Below are positions 17,401 through 25,889 of a stretch of DNA of 64,000 bases, piece after piece; the stretch's first letter is position 1; every line of letters starts with the position of its first letter. The translations under genes were made by a program, and so were the position numbers. The notes under the pieces were generated by a model. It searched no databases and was not told the origin of the DNA. It was given only the letters and a program-made list of their open reading frames with translations. Source of the stretch: Angustibacter luteus (GTDB taxonomy: Bacteria; Actinomycetota; Actinomycetes; Actinomycetales; Angustibacteraceae); NCBI RefSeq assembly GCF_039541115.1, contig NZ_BAABFP010000002.1, forward strand, positions 1,042,617 through 1,106,616. Direction: 5' to 3'.

Positions 17401-19338
17401 ATGACGGCGCAGATGAAGCACCCCACGAGTGGCAAGCAGGTCCGCAAGCTCGATCGAGTGGTGATCCGTTTCGCTGGCGACTCCGGCGACGGCATGCAGC
17501 TCACCGGGGACCGGTTCACCTCCGAGACGGCGGCCCTGGGCAACGACCTGTCGACGCTGCCGAACTTCCCGGCCGAGATCCGCGCCCCGCAGGGCACCCT
17601 GCCCGGCGTCTCCAGCTTCCAGCTGCACTTCGCCGACCACGACGTCCTCAGCCCCGGTGACGCGCCGGACGTCCTGGTCGCGATGAACCCGGCTGCCCTC
17701 AAGGCCAACATCCTGGACGTGCCACGCGGCGCCATGGTGCTGCTGGACACCGACGAGTTCACCAAGCGCAACCTGGCGAAGGTCGGCTACGCCGCCAACC
17801 CGCTGGACGACGGCTCGCTCGACTCGTACCACGTGCACGCCGTGGGGCTGACCTCGATCACCGTCGAGGCGCTGGCCGACTACGACCTGACCCGCAAGGA
17901 GAAGGAACGGGCGAAGAACATGTTCGCCCTCGGGCTGCTGTCGTGGCTGTACGACCGGCCGACGGAGGGCACTGAGTCCTTCCTGCACGCCAAGTTCGCC
18001 AAGAAGCCGGAGATCCTCAAGGCCAACCTGGCCGCGCTGCACGCCGGCTGGAACTACGGCGAGACCACCGAGGACTTCGCGGTCCGCTACTCGATCGCGC
18101 CGGCGCCGATGCAGGCCGGGACGTACCGCAACATCACGGGGAACGCCGCGCTCGCGTTCGGCCTGGTGGTGGGCGCGCACCGGGTCGGTCGCCCGCTGGT
18201 GCTCGGCTCGTACCCCATCACCCCGGCGTCCGACGTCCTGCACGCGCTGTCCGGGCTGAAGCGCTTCGGCGTCACGACGTTGCAGGCCGAGGACGAGATC
18301 GCCGGCATCGGGGCGGCGCTCGGCGCGGCCTTCGGCGGCGCCGTCGGCGTGACCACGACGTCAGGCCCGGGCATCGCCCTGAAGTCCGAGACGATCGGCC
18401 TCGCGGTCTCGCTCGAGCTGCCCCTGGTGATCTGCGACGTCCAGCGCGGTGGCCCGTCGACCGGCCTGCCCACCAAGACCGAGCAGAGCGACCTGCTGCA
18501 GGCGATGTACGGCCGCAACGGTGAGGCGCCGGTCCCGATCGTGGCCCCGAGCTCGCCCGCGGACTGCTTCGACGCCGCGATCGAGGCGGTCCGGATCGCC
18601 ACGACGTACCGCACGCCGGTGCTGCTGCTCTCGGACGGCTACCTGGCCAACGGTTCCGAGCCGTGGCGGATCCCGGACATCGACGCGATCCCTGACATGA
18701 CGGTCGAGCTGGCCACCTCACCGAACGCGACGGACGACGCCGGCAGGCCCGTGTTCCACCCCTACCTGCGCGACCCGCAGACGCTGGCTAGGCCGTGGGC
18801 CGTGCCGGGCACGCCGGGGCTGGAGCACCGGGTCGGCGGCATCGAGAAGGCCGACGTCACCGGGGACATCTCCTACGACCCCGCCAACCACGACCGCATG
18901 GTGCGCCTGCGCCAGGCCAAGGTCGACGGCATCGCCGACTCGGCGGGGCCGCTCGTGGTCGACGACCCCGCAGATGCGAGCGGCCGCACCGCCGACGTCC
19001 TGGTACTCGGTTGGGGCTCGACGTACGGGCCGATCTCGGCCGCCGTCCGCGAGGCCCGCGGCCGCGGCCTGCGGATCGCCCAGGCGCACCTGCGCCACCT
19101 CAACCCCATGCCCACCAACACCGGCGACGTGCTGCGCGCCTACCGTCGGGTGATCGTGCCCGAGATGAACCTCGGGCAGCTCTCCCTGCTGCTGCGCGGG
19201 CGGTTCCTGGTCGACGTGCAGGGCTACAACCAGGTGCGCGGGATGCCGTTCACGACGCACGAGCTGGTGGGCGTGCTGAGCTCGGCCGTCACCGAGCTCG
19301 CCGCCACCGACGCCCGCGAGCTGAAGGAGCAGGCATGA
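17401..19338 (+). CDS. korA: 2-oxoacid (2-oxoglutarate):ferredoxin oxidoreductase, fused gamma-alpha subunit
   Basis: 645-residue subunit of a CoA-dependent 2-oxoacid:ferredoxin oxidoreductase. The N-terminal ~190 residues are the gamma domain (VVIRFAGDSGDGMQLTG), followed by the alpha/pyrimidine-binding domain with the hallmark YPITPAS at about 271-277, GGPSTGLPTKTEQSDL, and a C-terminal transketolase-like domain (LGWGSTYGPI, HLRHLNPMP). This gamma-alpha fusion plus a separate beta subunit is the usual actinobacterial 2-oxoglutarate type; other 2-oxoacids cannot be excluded. It oxidises 2-oxoglutarate to succinyl-CoA and reduces ferredoxin. ATG with GCGAGG just upstream; korB overlaps its stop. 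Confidence 0.93.
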   Translation: MTAQMKHPTSGKQVRKLDRVVIRFAGDSGDGMQLTGDRFTSETAALGNDLSTLPNFPAEIRAPQGTLPGVSSFQLHFADHDVLSPGDAPDVLVAMNPAALKANILDVPRGAMVLLDTDEFTKRNLAKVGYAANPLDDGSLDSYHVHAVGLTSITVEALADYDLTRKEKERAKNMFALGLLSWLYDRPTEGTESFLHAKFAKKPEILKANLAALHAGWNYGETTEDFAVRYSIAPAPMQAGTYRNITGNAALAFGLVVGAHRVGRPLVLGSYPITPASDVLHALSGLKRFGVTTLQAEDEIAGIGAALGAAFGGAVGVTTTSGPGIALKSETIGLAVSLELPLVICDVQRGGPSTGLPTKTEQSDLLQAMYGRNGEAPVPIVAPSSPADCFDAAIEAVRIATTYRTPVLLLSDGYLANGSEPWRIPDIDAIPDMTVELATSPNATDDAGRPVFHPYLRDPQTLARPWAVPGTPGLEHRVGGIEKADVTGDISYDPANHDRMVRLRQAKVDGIADSAGPLVVDDPADASGRTADVLVLGWGSTYGPISAAVREARGRGLRIAQAHLRHLNPMPTNTGDVLRAYRRVIVPEMNLGQLSLLLRGRFLVDVQGYNQVRGMPFTTHELVGVLSSAVTELAATDARELKEQA

Positions 19339-20429
19339 GCATCGACCTCGGCATGCCGGGCCGCACGTCCGGGTTGGCCGACGTGCCGACGTTGCCGGAA
19401 GGCGCTGCGGCACAGACGAAGAAGGAGTTCACCTCCGACCAGGAGGTGCGCTGGTGCCCGGGCTGCGGCGACTACGCGGTACTGGCCACGATGCAGGGCT
19501 TCCTGCCGGAGCTCGGCCTGCGTCGCGAGAACGTCGTGTTCATCTCGGGCATCGGCTGCTCCAGTCGCTTCCCGTACTACATGAACACCTACGGCATGCA
19601 CTCGATCCACGGCCGCGCGCCGGCCATCGCGACCGGGCTCGCCGTGTCACGGCCCGACCTGTCGATCTGGGTGGTGACGGGGGACGGCGATGCGCTGTCC
19701 ATCGGCGCCAACCACCTCGTGCACGCGTTGCGGCGCAACGTGAACCTGAAGATCCTGCTGTTCAACAACCGGATCTACGGGCTCACCAAGGGGCAGTACT
19801 CCCCGACGTCCGAGCCGGGCACCGTCACCAAGTCGACGCCGGCCGGTTCGGTCGACAACCCGTTCAACCCGGTGTCGCTCGCCCTCGGCGCCGAGGCGAC
19901 GTTCGTCGCGCGCACCCTGGACTCGGACCGCAAGCACCTCACCGAGGTTCTGCGCGCCGCCGCCCAGCACCGGGGCACCGCCCTGGTCGAGATCTACCAG
20001 AACTGCCCCATCTTCAACGACGGCGCGTTCGCGGTCCTCAAGGACCGCGACTCCGCCGAGGCCCGGCTCCTGCACCTGCGGCACGGTGAGCCCCTGACCA
20101 TCGGCGAGGGCGAGGGCCAGCAGGTCGTCATCCGCGGGCGGAACGGGCGCCTCGGCGTCGTGCCGGCCACCGAGGCCGACCCGGCGGACGTCGTCACGCA
20201 CGACGCGCACGCCGACGACCCGACGCTCGCCTTCGCCATCTCGCGGCTGGACACCCCCGACATGGCGCACGTGCCGGTCGGGGTCTTCCGGGACGTCGAC
20301 CGGGCCACGTACGACGACCTGGTGCGCGAGCAGGTCACCACCGCCAGTGCGGACGGCCCGCCGACCACCGAGGCGCTGCAGTCGCTCATCTCGGGCAACG
20401 ACACGTGGACGGTCGGCGCCGGGGCGTGA
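19335..20429 (+). CDS. korB: 2-oxoacid (2-oxoglutarate):ferredoxin oxidoreductase, beta subunit
   Basis: 364-residue thiamine-diphosphate and [4Fe-4S]-binding subunit. Cys41 and Cys44 (WCPGCGDYAVL), Cys75 (GIGCSSRFPYY) and Cys224 (YQNCPIF) are the four cluster ligands. The ThDP/Mg motif starts at GDGDA (about 116-120) and runs through ALRRNVNLKILLFNN. The YGLTKGQYSPTS stretch is characteristic of the family. ATG at 19335 overlaps the korA stop (ATGA). Unlike anaerobic enzymes, no ferredoxin-like delta subunit is encoded nearby, so electrons leave to a soluble ferredoxin encoded elsewhere or to the neighbouring Nuo complex (inference). Confidence 0.94.
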   Translation: MSIDLGMPGRTSGLADVPTLPEGAAAQTKKEFTSDQEVRWCPGCGDYAVLATMQGFLPELGLRRENVVFISGIGCSSRFPYYMNTYGMHSIHGRAPAIATGLAVSRPDLSIWVVTGDGDALSIGANHLVHALRRNVNLKILLFNNRIYGLTKGQYSPTSEPGTVTKSTPAGSVDNPFNPVSLALGAEATFVARTLDSDRKHLTEVLRAAAQHRGTALVEIYQNCPIFNDGAFAVLKDRDSAEARLLHLRHGEPLTIGEGEGQQVVIRGRNGRLGVVPATEADPADVVTHDAHADDPTLAFAISRLDTPDMAHVPVGVFRDVDRATYDDLVREQVTTASADGPPTTEALQSLISGNDTWTVGAGA

Positions 20430-21376
20430 GCAGTCCCGACCCCGACGACACCCGCGACGTCCGACTCGGCACGGCGTACGGCGCTGGCGCCTTCCTCCTG
20501 TGGGGCATCTTCCCGCTGTACTTCCACGCGCTCATCCCGGCCGGTGCCATCGAGATCGTCGTGCACCGCGTCGTCTGGTCCTTGCTGGTCTGCCTCGTCA
20601 TCCTGGCCGTCACCCGGCAGGTCGGCTGGGTCCGGGCGATGCTGCGCAACCCCCGACAGGTCGCGTGGCTGGCCCTGGCGGCGTCCTGCATCGCCGTGAA
20701 CTGGGGCGTGTACGTCTACGGGGTCAACAGCGGCCAGGCCGTCGAGGCCGCGCTCGGCTACTTCATCAACCCGCTGGTCACCGTCCTGCTCGGGGTCGTC
20801 GTGCTGCGTGAGCGGCTGCGCGGGCTGCAGTGGGCGGCCGTCGGCCTGGGGGCGGTCGCGGTCGTCGTCCTCACCGCCGGGTACGGGCACCCGCCGTGGA
20901 TCGCCCTCGCACTGGCGTTCTCGTTCGCGACCTACGGGCTGCTCAAGAAGCGCGTCGGGGTCAACGTCGGCGCGGTCGCCAGCCTGACGACCGAGACCGC
21001 GGTGCTCTTCCCGCTGGCCGCTGCGGCCATGGTCTGGCTCGAGGTCACCGGACGAGGCACGTTCACCGAGCAGGCTCCCGGGCACTGGCTGCTGCTGGCC
21101 TCGACCGGCATCGTCACCGTCGTCCCGCTGCTGCTCTTCGCCTCCGGAGCGCGGCGGGTGCCACTGGTCACCATGGGCCTGCTGCAGTTCATCACCCCGG
21201 TGCTGCAGCTGATCTGCGGCGTGCTGGTCCTCGACGAGACCGTGCCACCCTCGCGATGGGTCGGCTTCGGGATCGTCTGGGCGGCGCTCGTCGTCCTGAC
21301 CGTGGACGCCGTCCGTCAGTCCCGCCGCGCCTCGGCCCGCAAGGCGTCGGCCACCCCGATCATGATGCGGGCATAG
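20426..21376 (+). CDS. rarD: RarD-type EamA transporter (DMT superfamily)
   Basis: 316-residue, ten-helix inner-membrane transporter with two EamA repeats. The first begins GTAYGAGAFLLWGIFPLYF and the conserved NWGVYVYGVNSGQAVEAALGYF region identifies the RarD subgroup. Substrate is unknown; related proteins have been linked with export of small metabolites. GTG at 20426 overlaps the korB stop, so it is translated with korAB. Its 3' end overlaps the convergent LysR fragment by 61 bases. Confidence 0.9.
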   Translation: MSSPDPDDTRDVRLGTAYGAGAFLLWGIFPLYFHALIPAGAIEIVVHRVVWSLLVCLVILAVTRQVGWVRAMLRNPRQVAWLALAASCIAVNWGVYVYGVNSGQAVEAALGYFINPLVTVLLGVVVLRERLRGLQWAAVGLGAVAVVVLTAGYGHPPWIALALAFSFATYGLLKKRVGVNVGAVASLTTETAVLFPLAAAAMVWLEVTGRGTFTEQAPGHWLLLASTGIVTVVPLLLFASGARRVPLVTMGLLQFITPVLQLICGVLVLDETVPPSRWVGFGIVWAALVVLTVDAVRQSRRASARKASATPIMMRA

Positions 21377-21573
21377 GGCAGCACCGCTTCACCCCGGTCC
21401 GTGAGCCGCACCCCGAGCGGACCACGTTCGAACAGCCGACAGCCCAACCGGCGCTCGAGCGTCTGGATCCGCTGGCTCAGTCCCGGCTGGGAGTACCCCA
21501 GCGCGGGCGCGGCCTCCGAGATGGACCCGATCTCTGACACCTGCACGAAGGCGTGCAGCAACGCGACGTCCAC
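21316..21573 (-). CDS. LysR-type DNA-binding domain without effector domain
   Basis: Only the helix-turn-helix part of a LysR regulator is encoded: VDVALLHAFVQV, SISEAAPALGYSQPGLSQRIQTLERRLGCRLFER, then a short linker helix and a stop, 85 residues against the usual ~300. GTG at 21573 is favoured because AGGAGG lies seven bases upstream; this intact ribosome-binding site argues that the fragment is still translated. The stop falls inside the convergent rarD gene, where the missing effector domain would have been. It may be a decayed gene or a mini-regulator able to bind DNA but not to sense a co-inducer. Confidence 0.7.
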   Translation of the reverse strand: MDVALLHAFVQVSEIGSISEAAPALGYSQPGLSQRIQTLERRLGCRLFERGPLGVRLTDRGEAVLPYARIMIGVADALRAEARRD

Positions 21574-21741
21574 GATCACCCCTCCTGCTGGACGTCCCTT
21601 GTGGCCCCACGACGCCCAGCTCGCACATTCTGCGGCTATCCGGACATTCCCGTCAAGCGCCACGCCAGTCACTTGTCAGGCCGCCATCGCCCGCCGTCAC
21701 CCCAGAAAGCGGCATATTCGGGCTGGACGACGCCGAGTGAG

Positions 21742-21763
21742 CCCGGATAGGCCGCTATTCGGG
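21742..21763 (-). terminator. Stem-loop terminator after the nuo-polyprenyl synthase operon
   Basis: CCCGGATAG-GCCG-CTATTCGGG forms a nine-pair stem (one G-U) with a four-base loop, starting 24 bases beyond the stop of the polyprenyl synthase gene. No T-run follows on either strand, which is common for GC-rich actinobacterial terminators. Variants of the arm (GCGGCTATCCGG near 21632, GCGGCATATTCGGG near 21710) lie in the same gap. Confidence 0.55.
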
Positions 21764-21787
21764 GTGGTGGGCGGCGGAGCGGGAAGG

Positions 21788-22807
21788 TCAGGCGGAGCGG
21801 TCGACGACGCCGTCGGCGAGCAGCGACAGCGCCGTGCGGACCTGGCCCTGCGGCAGCGCCTCGAGCACCGCGCGGGCGTCCTGCGCCCACTGCCGGGTGG
21901 TCACCCGGGCCCGCTCCATCGCCGGGTGCGCCCGCAGCAGACCCAGGGTCTCGGCGTGCAGCGCGTCGTCCGTCAGCGGGCCGGCCAGCAGCTCCAGCAG
22001 CCGGGCGTCCGCCGGGTCGGTGGACTCCTGGGCGTACAGCACGGGCAGGGTCGCGACCCCCTCGCGCAGGTCGGTCCCGGGGGTCTTGCCGGACTGGCCC
22101 GACTCCGACGCCAGGTCGATCAGGTCGTCGGCCAGCTGGAACGCGACGCCGATCCGCTCGCCGTACACCCGCAGGATCTCGGTCGTCGCGTCGTCCGCCC
22201 CGCCGAACCAGGCACCGAACCGGCAGGACGTCGCGATCAGGACGCCGGTCTTCTCAGCCAGCACGGTCAGGTAGTGCTCCACCGGGTCCTGCCCCTCGGC
22301 CGGACCCACCGTCTCGCGGATCTGCCCCGAGCAGAGCACCTCGAAGGTCATGGCCTGCACCCGAACGGCTTCGGCCCCCAGGTCGGCGACCACCTGCGAC
22401 GCGCGCGCGAACAGCAGGTCCCCGGTGAGGATCGCGACCGTGTTGCCCCACCGCGAGTTCGCGCTCTGCGAGCCCCGGCGCAGCAGCGCCTCGTCCATCA
22501 CGTCGTCGTGGTACAGGGACGCGAGGTGGGTCAGCTCGACCACCACCGCGGCCTTGACGACATCGTCCAGGACCTTGCCGGCGTGCGGTCCCGCCTGGGA
22601 CGACAGCACGGTCAGCAGGGGTCGGAACCGCTTGCCGCCAGCCTCGAGCAGGTGCCCCGCCGCGGTGGCGATGTAGTTGTCCACGTGGCCCACCGACTCG
22701 CGCAGGGACGCCTCGACCCGGGCCATCGCCTCCTCGACCGTGGCCTCGAGCGCCGGGTCGTCGAAGGGCAGCCCGAAGGAGCTCGCGCCGCCCGGGGCGG
22801 CGCTCAC
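21788..22807 (-). CDS. All-trans polyprenyl diphosphate synthase (menaquinone side chain)
   Basis: 339-residue class I isoprenyl diphosphate synthase that chains isopentenyl diphosphate units into the long prenyl tail of menaquinone. Both Asp-rich motifs are present: LYHDDVMDEA near residues 103-112 and DDLIDLAS in the second half, plus GGKRFRP upstream and the lysine region EKTGVLIATSC. The product length (hepta-, octa- or nonaprenyl) cannot be read reliably. GTG at 22807 overlaps the nuoN stop, so the gene is translationally coupled to the complete nuo operon and made together with the enzyme that uses the quinone. Confidence 0.93.
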   Translation of the reverse strand: MSAAPGGASSFGLPFDDPALEATVEEAMARVEASLRESVGHVDNYIATAAGHLLEAGGKRFRPLLTVLSSQAGPHAGKVLDDVVKAAVVVELTHLASLYHDDVMDEALLRRGSQSANSRWGNTVAILTGDLLFARASQVVADLGAEAVRVQAMTFEVLCSGQIRETVGPAEGQDPVEHYLTVLAEKTGVLIATSCRFGAWFGGADDATTEILRVYGERIGVAFQLADDLIDLASESGQSGKTPGTDLREGVATLPVLYAQESTDPADARLLELLAGPLTDDALHAETLGLLRAHPAMERARVTTRQWAQDARAVLEALPQGQVRTALSLLADGVVDRSA

Positions 22808-24360
22808 GGCAGGAACAGTGCCGACCGGCTCGCCAGGTCCAGCAGCGGTCCGGGCAGCACCCCCAGCACCAGGGTCATCAGGACGCCGACACCGATGGCC
22901 ACCGTGGTGAACGCGCTGGGCGCGGCGACCACCGTGCCCTCGACGTCCGGGTCGGAGAAGTACATGAGCACGATAATCCGGACGTAGAAGAACGCCGCGA
23001 TCGCGCTGCACACGACGCCGACCACAGCCAGCCAGGTGCCACCGTGCCCGATCGCCGCCGAGAACACGGCGAACTTGCCGGTGAAGCCCGACGTCAGCGG
23101 GATCCCGGCGAAGGCGAGCAGGAAGAAGGTGAACACGGCCGCCAGCACCGGCGAACGGCGGGCCAGCCCGGCCCACTGCGACAGGTGAGTGGCCTCCCCC
23201 GCGCTGTCCCGCACCAGCGTGACCACCGCGAACGCGCCGATCGTGGTGAAGCCGTACGCCGCGAGGTAGAACATCGAGCCGGCCAGACCGGTGCGGTCGA
23301 ACGCGAGCACCCCGACGAGGATGAAGCCGGCGTGCGCGATCGAGGAGTAGGCGAGCATGCGCTTGATGTCCGTCTGGGTGATCGCGAGCACCGAGCCGAT
23401 GATCATCGTGGCGATGGCCACCGCCCAGATGATGGGCTGCCAGTCCCAGCGCGACGGCCCGATGCCGATGTAGAAGACCCGCAGCATGGCGCCGAACGCG
23501 GCCACCTTGGTGCACGCCGCCATGAAGCCGGTGACCGGAGTGGGCGCGCCCTGGTAGACGTCCGGCGTCCAGGCGTGGAACGGCACCGCGCCGACCTTGA
23601 ACAGCAGGCCGATCGAGACCATCGCGACGCCGATCAGCATCAGCGCGTCGGCGTCGCCGCGGCTGCTGATCGCGGTCGCGATGGCGCTGAGGTTCAGCGA
23701 GCCCGCGAAGCCGAACAGCAGGGCCGAGCCGAACAGGAAGAACGCCGACGAGAACGCCCCGAGCAGGAAGTACTTGAGCGCGGCCTCCTGGGAGAGCAGG
23801 CGCCGGCGACGCGCCAGCCCGCAGAGCAGGTACAACGGCAACGAGAAGACCTCGAGGGCGACGAAGAGCAGCAGCAGGTCGTTCGAGGCGGGGAAGAGCA
23901 TCATGCCGCCGACGGACAGCAGCGTCAGCGGGAACACCTCGGTCTGCAGCCACCCGGCGCGCGAGCTGGACGCCTCGTACGACGAGCCGGGGACGCTGGC
24001 CGCGGTGGAGACGAACGCGTCCCCCTCGTTGCCGTCGAACCTCTCGGCCATGGTGAGCACGGCGAGGAGCGACAGCAGCAGGATGGTGCCCTGGAAGAAC
24101 AGGGCCGGTGCGTCCACGACCACGGCACCGGCTGCCGTCGTGGACTTGGTGTGCCCGGACGCCAGGACGACGGCGACGAACGCCGCGGCCAGCGCGACCA
24201 GGGTCAGCGGCACCTGGATGACGTACCGCGACCGGCGCGGCGCGAAGGCCTCGACCAGCACGCCGAGCAGCGCGCCCCCCAGCACGATGAGCATCGGGGC
24301 GACCAGGTGGTAGGAGATCGAGGGCGCGTGCACCTCGGCCGTCACCAGCGCGGCGGTCAC
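22804..24360 (-). CDS. nuoN: NADH-quinone oxidoreductase subunit N
   Basis: Proton-pumping antiporter-like subunit of the complete complex I, 518 residues, about 14 helices. Visible channel signatures are LLLLFVALEVFSLPLYLL (conserved Glu) and LLFKVGAVPFHAWTPDVYQGAPTPVTGF (conserved Lys). Start overlaps the nuoM stop (ATGA). It differs strongly from the NuoN at 272-1747, showing two separate lineages in one genome. Confidence 0.96.
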   Translation of the reverse strand: MTAALVTAEVHAPSISYHLVAPMLIVLGGALLGVLVEAFAPRRSRYVIQVPLTLVALAAAFVAVVLASGHTKSTTAAGAVVVDAPALFFQGTILLLSLLAVLTMAERFDGNEGDAFVSTAASVPGSSYEASSSRAGWLQTEVFPLTLLSVGGMMLFPASNDLLLLFVALEVFSLPLYLLCGLARRRRLLSQEAALKYFLLGAFSSAFFLFGSALLFGFAGSLNLSAIATAISSRGDADALMLIGVAMVSIGLLFKVGAVPFHAWTPDVYQGAPTPVTGFMAACTKVAAFGAMLRVFYIGIGPSRWDWQPIIWAVAIATMIIGSVLAITQTDIKRMLAYSSIAHAGFILVGVLAFDRTGLAGSMFYLAAYGFTTIGAFAVVTLVRDSAGEATHLSQWAGLARRSPVLAAVFTFFLLAFAGIPLTSGFTGKFAVFSAAIGHGGTWLAVVGVVCSAIAAFFYVRIIVLMYFSDPDVEGTVVAAPSAFTTVAIGVGVLMTLVLGVLPGPLLDLASRSALFLP

Positions 24361-25889
24361 TTCGCGGTCCCTTCAGCTTCGGGGGCGACCTTCGGTGCCG
24401 GGTCGGTGACCCCCACCTGGGTCATGGTGTGCTTCACGGCCGGGTTGACGACGTCCAGCACCACGTTCGGGAAGAACCCGAGCCCGATGATGGCCGCGAT
24501 CACCGGCGCCACGACCCACGCCTCGCGGGCGGTCAGGTCGTGGGTGCCGGCGGCCGACTCGGGCTTGGGCCCCGTCATCATGCGCTGGTACATCAGCAGG
24601 ATGTAGATGGCCGCCAGGATGATGCCCACGGTCGCCACCACCCCCGCCGCCGGGTAGCGCGAGAACGTCCCCACCAGCACCAGGAACTCGCTGACGAAGC
24701 TCGACAGGCCGGGCAGCGCCAGGCTCGACAGGCCGGCGACCAGGAACACGCCGGCCACCAGCGGCGTGACCCGCTGCCACCCACCGAAGTCGGGGATGCG
24801 CCGCGAGCCCCGCCTGGTCGTCAGCATCGCCGCGACCAGGAACAGTGCCGCGGTGGAGAAGCCGTGGTTGACCATGTACAGCGTCGAGCCGGTCTGCCCC
24901 GGCGAGGTCATCGCGAAGATGCCGAGCACGATGAAGCCGAAGTGCGAGATCGAGGTGTACGCGATCAGGCGCATGACGTCGGTCTGTCCGATCGCCAGCA
25001 GCGCGCCGTAGACGATGGAGATCAGCGCCAGCACGATGACCACCGGGGTCGCCCACTTCGCGGCGTCCGGGAACAGCGGCAGGCAGAACCGGATCATCCC
25101 GAAGGTGCCGACCTTGTCGAGCACGCCGACCAGCAGCACCGCGACGGGCGGCGGCGCCTCGGACGCGGCGTCCGGCAGCCAGGTGTGCACCGGGAACATC
25201 GGCGCCTTGACCGCGAACGCGAAGAAGAAGCCGAGGAACATCAGCCGCTCGGCACCCACGCCCATGTGCAGGCCGGTCAGGTTGCTGAGCAGGAAGCCCT
25301 GCGGGCCGCCAGGGCCGGCGAAGTACAGCGCGATGACAGCGACGAGCATGACCAGCCCGCCGGCCAGCGAGTACAGCAGGAACTTCACCGCGGCGTACTG
25401 GCGCTGCGCGCCACCGAAGGACCCGATCAGGAAGTAGACGGGGATCAGCATCGCCTCGAAGAAGACGTAGAACAGGAACACGTCAGTGGCCGCGAAGACG
25501 CCGACCATGAACGTCTCGAGAACCAGCATCAGCGCGAAGTAGTTCTGCTCGCGGCGACCAACCTCGGGGACGTCGTGCCAGGCCGCGAGGATGCACACCG
25601 GGGTCAGCGCGGCCGCCAGCGCGATCAGCACCAGGGCGATGCCGTCGACGCCCACGGCGTAGCTCACACCGAACTGCTTGATCCACTCGTGCTGCTCGCT
25701 GAACTGGAACTGCGCGCCGTTCGGATCGAACTTCAGCGCCATCGCCACGACGAGGGCGAGGGTCAGCACCGAGACCGCCAGCGCGACGTGCTTGGCGCGC
25801 GAGGCCAGGCTCGCGGGCAGCGCCGCCACCAGCGCACCGCCGACCAGCGGGACGGCACCGATCACCGTGATCCACGGGAACTCGTTCAT
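24357..25889 (-). CDS. nuoM: NADH-quinone oxidoreductase subunit M
   Basis: Antiporter-like subunit of 510 residues. Channel Glu in [19 protein letters not shown] and Lys in [19 protein letters not shown] are present, with a second Lys in [15 protein letters not shown]. The ATG at 25889 overlaps the nuoL stop; the frame continues upstream only as an antisense-like extension through nuoL. The acidic C-terminal tail ([11 protein letters not shown]) is unremarkable. Confidence 0.96.
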   Translation of the reverse strand: MNEFPWITVIGAVPLVGGALVAALPASLASRAKHVALAVSVLTLALVVAMALKFDPNGAQFQFSEQHEWIKQFGVSYAVGVDGIALVLIALAAALTPVCILAAWHDVPEVGRREQNYFALMLVLETFMVGVFAATDVFLFYVFFEAMLIPVYFLIGSFGGAQRQYAAVKFLLYSLAGGLVMLVAVIALYFAGPGGPQGFLLSNLTGLHMGVGAERLMFLGFFFAFAVKAPMFPVHTWLPDAASEAPPPVAVLLVGVLDKVGTFGMIRFCLPLFPDAAKWATPVVIVLALISIVYGALLAIGQTDVMRLIAYTSISHFGFIVLGIFAMTSPGQTGSTLYMVNHGFSTAALFLVAAMLTTRRGSRRIPDFGGWQRVTPLVAGVFLVAGLSSLALPGLSSFVSEFLVLVGTFSRYPAAGVVATVGIILAAIYILLMYQRMMTGPKPESAAGTHDLTAREAWVVAPVIAAIIGLGFFPNVVLDVVNPAVKHTMTQVGVTDPAPKVAPEAEGTAK

